DNA of 64,000 bases from Mixophyes australis (taxonomy: Eukaryota; Chordata; Amphibia; Anura; Limnodynastidae). The number at the start of each line of letters is the position of its first letter. Positions within the stretch are counted from its first letter, which is position 1. The position numbers were made by a program, and so were the translations under genes. The stretch lies in NCBI GenBank assembly GCA_036250195.1, contig JAVHZZ010000001.1:374834707-374898706 (forward strand). Reading direction: 5' to 3'. Below the pieces are notes generated by a model that was not told the origin of the DNA, ran no database searches, and saw nothing but the letters and a program-made list of their open reading frames with translations. Shown in pieces: positions 59,990 through 64,000 of this stretch.

Positions 59990-60600
59990 TAATGTGCTAA
60001 TAATATGTATGCCAGCGATAATGCCCAACAAATCAAATATACCAGTAATGTCAGCAAGAGGTTATATACCATTCATTATACACCACAAGATCTGAAATGC
60101 CATCAGTGATGCCCAGCAACATGTGCCCTATGATAGTACTCTAACATCTTGTATGCCAGTGATAATGTCCAGCAAGCTCTTACTATGTCAGTGATAACAC
60201 CCATTAATGTGTGCATCAGTAGCAGTAATGCTTATAAAATGCCCATAAGTAGTAATGTCCAGTACGATGCTCACTAGTAGCAGTAATATCCAGTGAGATG
60301 CCCAATAATAATAAATTGCAGTAATATACCTATCAGTAGCAGAAATATTTACTAAAATGCCCATGAATAGTGCTGATCTCTGTATGATGCTCATTAGAAG
60401 CAGTCCTGCCCAGTCAGGGCAATGACTAGTAATGCTCAGTAAGAGGTCCAATAGTTGTAATGTTCAGAAAAATTGTCCAGTGATGGTAATGCCCAGTGGG
60501 ATGACATTAGTAGTAATATCCAATAAAATGCATTGTGGTAATAATGTCCAGCATGATGTCCATAAGTAGCTATATCATATCAAGTTAAATGTTGTAGGTG
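59990..60600 (+). repeat. Degenerate ~35-bp tandem repeat in copy C
   Basis: Near-identical partner of 32740-33335, with the same unit variants in the same order. It is therefore inherited by duplication rather than expanded independently. Confidence 0.75.
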
Positions 60601-60956
60601 CTCAGTAGTGATCCAAACCAGTACTAATGCTGGAATTCACTTTGGCAGGTGGGACGAGGGAGTAGATAAAGTAAATATTTTTTTTTTTTTTAAAAACTAA
60701 TCAAATTAAATGCATAAAAATATGCATACAACTTATACACCCATCAGTTCCCTAGGCCCCAATGTAACGCTGTGGAAAATGTCACTCCTCCTGCTGATCA
60801 TTTGGTCTAATTTAATTTTGATGTATACTCTCTGGGATTCAGAAATATTTCAAGGGAATACTACTATTAAATACAGTTCAAGTATTGCTAAACAATAATA
60901 AACACAATATTATGTATTATAAAATTATACTATTAAGTTACTATTTTTCTTTGCAG

Positions 60957-61810
60957 ACTCTTTAATGAATATTTCAGATGTGAAGATCACTGATATAACA
61001 ATTCCAAAAATCCACAGCAGTAGCTTATGTCTTCAGCTACTGGAGTGTGTTCATGTCTTCCATGTACTGGGTAAAAAAAACTTCTGTGAGTAAACAAATT
61101 CAAAACCAGCCAAAATCTTCCCAAAAAGACATAGAATGTAAAAAAAAAAAAGACAACTTGATTTCAGACCATTTCATCCAGCAACTGTCCAGAACATCTT
61201 TCCAAGCATGGCTGAAAAACACAAAAGGGTCTATTGACTAAGCTATGATGAACCAAAAGTCTGAATAAAGATTTGCTTTTCACTGCAGGCCGTAAAAACA
61301 AAAGCCATCTTGAGAAAGTATTAGCTTACCTTGTTAAGCTTTGTTCCTCATTGCCAGCCTTATAAAACAAAAGACATCTTCAGAAAGCGTTAGCTTACAT
61401 TTTTAAGTCTCTCTTTGTCCAGCACAAGATCCCATCACAATGTGCAATGCGCGACCTTAGCCGTGCATGCACAGTAGGCACTGGCGTCAGATCCTCCATT
61501 CGCCGGCAGCGTTAGGCTGCCAGTGGAGCAGGTTTTAGGTAGTTTAGATGGGGGGAGCCTTGGAATGGTAAATTCAAGCAGCAGGACATTTTTGCACCGC
61601 TGCGATACAAAATGAATCTAGGTGCTGCCCACTGCCCGTCAATGTTAAATAGACCCCCAAAGTTCCAAACATTCACGGCTTTTCTAAATCATCTATTACT
61701 CGGGAACTGGAGGTTTCTATACCAATTCCTCCAGAGAAGAAGGAGAAAAGAGAGAATTCTTAAAAAGAAAGCACTGAAGAAGAAAGAAACCTCTAAATAT
61801 CCCAGCCAGA
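60957..61810 (+). pseudogene. Copy C terminal exon, disrupted
   Basis: Acceptor kept (TTTTTCTTTGCAG). It has the same early TAA (61091-61093) and the same internal insertion as copy A, and it ends at the same GCGGGGCCTGATCAACC junction. The shared lesions show A and C descend from one already dead copy. Confidence 0.75.
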
Positions 61811-63339
61811 GAGGCGGGGCCTGATCAACCAATAGGCTAATCAGGCTGCAGCCTGGGGCGCTGGGACCTGGGGGGACGCAGCAAAGGCAGCAATTAGGAA
61901 TTTTTTTACAATGTTTTATTTATTTATTTTTGTTGATCCTGTGCGCCCGAAGCCACCCCTCCCCCTCCTCCAGACTGCAGATCCCTCCCCCTCCCTCCTT
62001 CTCCTCTCCTCCCCTCTGCTCCTCCCCCCACCTCACTGACTGTCGGGAGTGATGTCATCAGGGGCGGAATGGGAACTTAAAGTGGCCCTGGAAAAAATTA
62101 TTGAAGTGGCCTCATGTGGGCAGGACCAAAATAACTGTAGGTGGGGCCAACACAAAAGTAGGCGGGATTTAGAACTACTGGAATCTGTTTGTAGTAACAT
62201 TTAGGAAAACCTAGATGTGACGACTTTACACACAGTGGTCATTTCTAAAGAAATGCAGGGCAAATGCTGCCAATCCGGTGTCATAAAATTACATGAATTA
62301 TTTTTACATTATCTGCGACTGGTTTATGCCTCTGTGCTCCAACTTATTTAGTTGCCTACTAACGCGTACTTCCAAAATTTCCTTCATAGAAACATACCTG
62401 ACTTTGTTTAATAAGTTTGACTATTACGAAAGATGTTGGCACAATCGTATTTGATCAGTCTGCCAGAGCAGCATATGAGCACCTCACGCACTGTTGTTTC
62501 CCTGACATCATGAGATGCAAATTAAATCTCTCTCTATATATAATATATAAATATGTGTACCATGTGTTTCAAAAATGCATTAATAATAAGTCTTCTAATA
62601 AATGGCTGTCTAGGTGCAATCATCACAAAGGTGAAACAACATCTGCAAGAAAACACTTCATTTGCAACAAATGTGTATGAGCCCTAAATGTGCCCAGTGA
62701 TTGGGGGTGGTTTGAATTAACAGTGTAGGGAGGGTTGACAGACAATGGCATAAGTAAAGGGGAAAGCTATTACAAGTGTTTGCTGGTGATATACAAAGTG
62801 CAAAGGAGGCATGATTAATTATATTGTCAGTTCAATGGGGGCTGGCCATCTTTTCAACAAAGTGATCTGAGAATGGGACTAGTGCAAGGTAGAAGGAGGC
62901 AATGGAATCAATGCAAGAACCACTAAAGTATCATCAGAGCTGGAATAAGGCTCTGGGGAGGCCAGGGCACTTAAGACAGGGGGGTTATTGTTTTAGATAC
63001 ATTTTAGACAAATACACTGGCAAAACTGTGTGCACTACTGTTAGGTGCATGCATCTCTGCCTTCACGAGCAGTACAGTGTGAAGCGGGACATACCTCCCA
63101 ACTGTCCTTGCTGTCTGACCAAATCCTGAATATGCGAGACAGTCACCCAAATTCGGGACTGCCCCATCAGATTCAGGACAGTTGGCAGTCTGTCCTGCTG
63201 CTCTCTCCTACCTGTTCTTGTCACTTACACGACCTGTGGCTGCTGGATTCTTTAGCTCAGTTGCTGCTTGTCTGGATACTGGAATGCTGGAGGCCCTATT
63301 TGGAAAAAATAATGAGTACATGAAAATTAGAAAATGCCA

Positions 63340-63944
63340 ACCGGCCCCAGCATTAAATCAATAACATTCACAGTAAATAATTAGGCCTCCCTCTAGCCCA
63401 AACATTAAAATAATAGTACTCACATTTGATAAATAGATCTATTTCCATCCAACCAGCCCTGACAATAAATTAATAGTATACACAATTAATAAGTAGACCT
63501 ACTTCCCTCCAATCAACTCCAGCAAAACATTAATAGCATTTACAATTAATATTACCATTTCCCACAACCATTCCGAGTATTAAATAATACATATTCACAT
63601 TTAGTAAATAACTCCTACCCAAACTCAGTCCCACATTGAATTAATAGCCCCATATCACATCAACTTTAAAGGTCCCACCACCCCATCTTAATTTAATAGG
63701 CCCCACTATTTAATTAAATAGCCCACAAATAAATTAAATTGCCCCACCATCACCCCACAAATAAAATAGCACACATTAAATAATTAGCCCCCACCTAAAC
63801 GCCACCATTAAATTACTAGCCTACCTTCCACCGATGTGCTATTAAGACAGCCCTCCTCCCTTCCCTCATATCACACATTATAGCAACATAACCCCCTTTC
63901 CTTCACAAATTATAGTAGCCCTTCCCTGTCCTTCACACTCCCTT
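63340..63944. repeat. Degenerate 50-65-bp tandem repeat in hAT element
   Basis: Loose units carry ACATTAAATAATAG-like and AGCCC(A/T)CC-like parts (for example AAACATTAAAATAATAG, GACAATAAATTAATAG, AACATTAATAGCATT). They become CCC-richer towards the satellite at 63945, as if the satellite unit evolved from them. Confidence 0.55.
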
Positions 63945-64000
63945 TGTTTAGTATAGGAAGCCCTCCCTTAGTATAGTATAGGCAACCCTCCCCTTAGTAT
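63945..64000. repeat. AGTATAGTATAGG satellite, left edge
   Basis: TTTAGTATAGGAAGCCC then TTAGTATAGTATAGGCAACC: the same unit as the 5088-7372 array. It continues past the window. Confidence 0.9.

Larger units (their letters stand above)
57700..62058 (+). pseudogene. Copy C of the local gene, broken
   Basis: 57740-58300 aligns with copy B (43970-44460), and 58130-62058 with copy A. It contains an exon 2 remnant (57961), a Helitron-like insertion (58958-59500) absent from A, the degenerate tandem block (59990-60600), and the disrupted terminal exon (60957-61810). Exon 1 and the promoter are not seen; the Ngaro-type element lies immediately upstream. Confidence 0.75.
62051..64000. mobile_element. 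hAT-type element, left part, runs off the window
   Basis: Starts at 62059 with CAGGGGCGGAATGG and matches the first 210 bp of the element at 4878. GATGTCAT (62051-62058) would be the left target duplication. Copy A has the uninterrupted site at 34720-34735. The interior (62270-63950) is longer than in the first copy and non-coding. It includes a CATACCTCCCAACTGTCC block and degenerate repeats, and the AGTATAGTATAGG satellite resumes at 63945. Confidence 0.85.

Overview
The window looks like repeat-rich vertebrate nuclear DNA, most likely from an anuran amphibian. The evidence is an L2/CR1-type LINE, a sushi-ichi-type Ty3/Gypsy chromovirus, a tyrosine-recombinase (DIRS/Ngaro) retroelement, several hAT elements with 8-bp target duplications, Tc1 and piggyBac relics, Helitron-like units, many microsatellites and no dense gene set. 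Nothing is prokaryotic: there are no operons, ribosome-binding sites or CRISPR arrays. The assignment to frog rests on the mix of families and is an inference.

Layout. 1-4252: decayed LINE on the + strand. 4878-7673: hAT-type element whose interior is a 2.3-kb minisatellite. 9610-11216: solo LTR with a 5-bp target duplication and two internal tandem arrays. 11-22 kb: mostly AT-rich DNA with a 30-bp minisatellite (13.8 kb), small tandem repeats and a piggyBac transposase relic (19.8 kb). 22.3-24.3 kb: a palindromic hAT-like MITE, a head-to-tail array of Helitron-like units and an 86-nt near-perfect hairpin. 26793-32592: nearly complete sushi-ichi-type retrotransposon with both LTRs, a CTCTC target duplication, gag, pol and chromodomain, inactivated by three nonsense changes and one deletion/frameshift. 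34.5-37.6 kb: nested insertions including a hAT MITE and a Tc1 relic. 46345-47824: second minisatellite-bearing hAT element. 51.7-57.6 kb: decayed DIRS/Ngaro element ending in an SGNH-hydrolase-like domain. 62059-end: third hAT element, related to the first.

The only plausible cellular gene is on the + strand at 43.1-48.6 kb (copy B). It has a promoter with a textbook RFX X-box and a CRE-like palindrome, a 7-nt coding first exon with a strong donor, a phase-compatible second exon, and a fully open terminal exon of about 169 codons. I do not recognise the protein. The X-box suggests a ciliary or sperm role, by inference only. Two broken copies flank it: copy A (25.7-39.2 kb, dispersed by insertions) and copy C (57.7-62.06 kb). 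A and C share an insertion inside the terminal exon that B lacks. So the insertion came first, then the A/C duplication, then the Gypsy element entered A while the Helitron-like and hAT elements entered C.

All coordinates, motifs and repeat comparisons were read by eye. No database search was possible.
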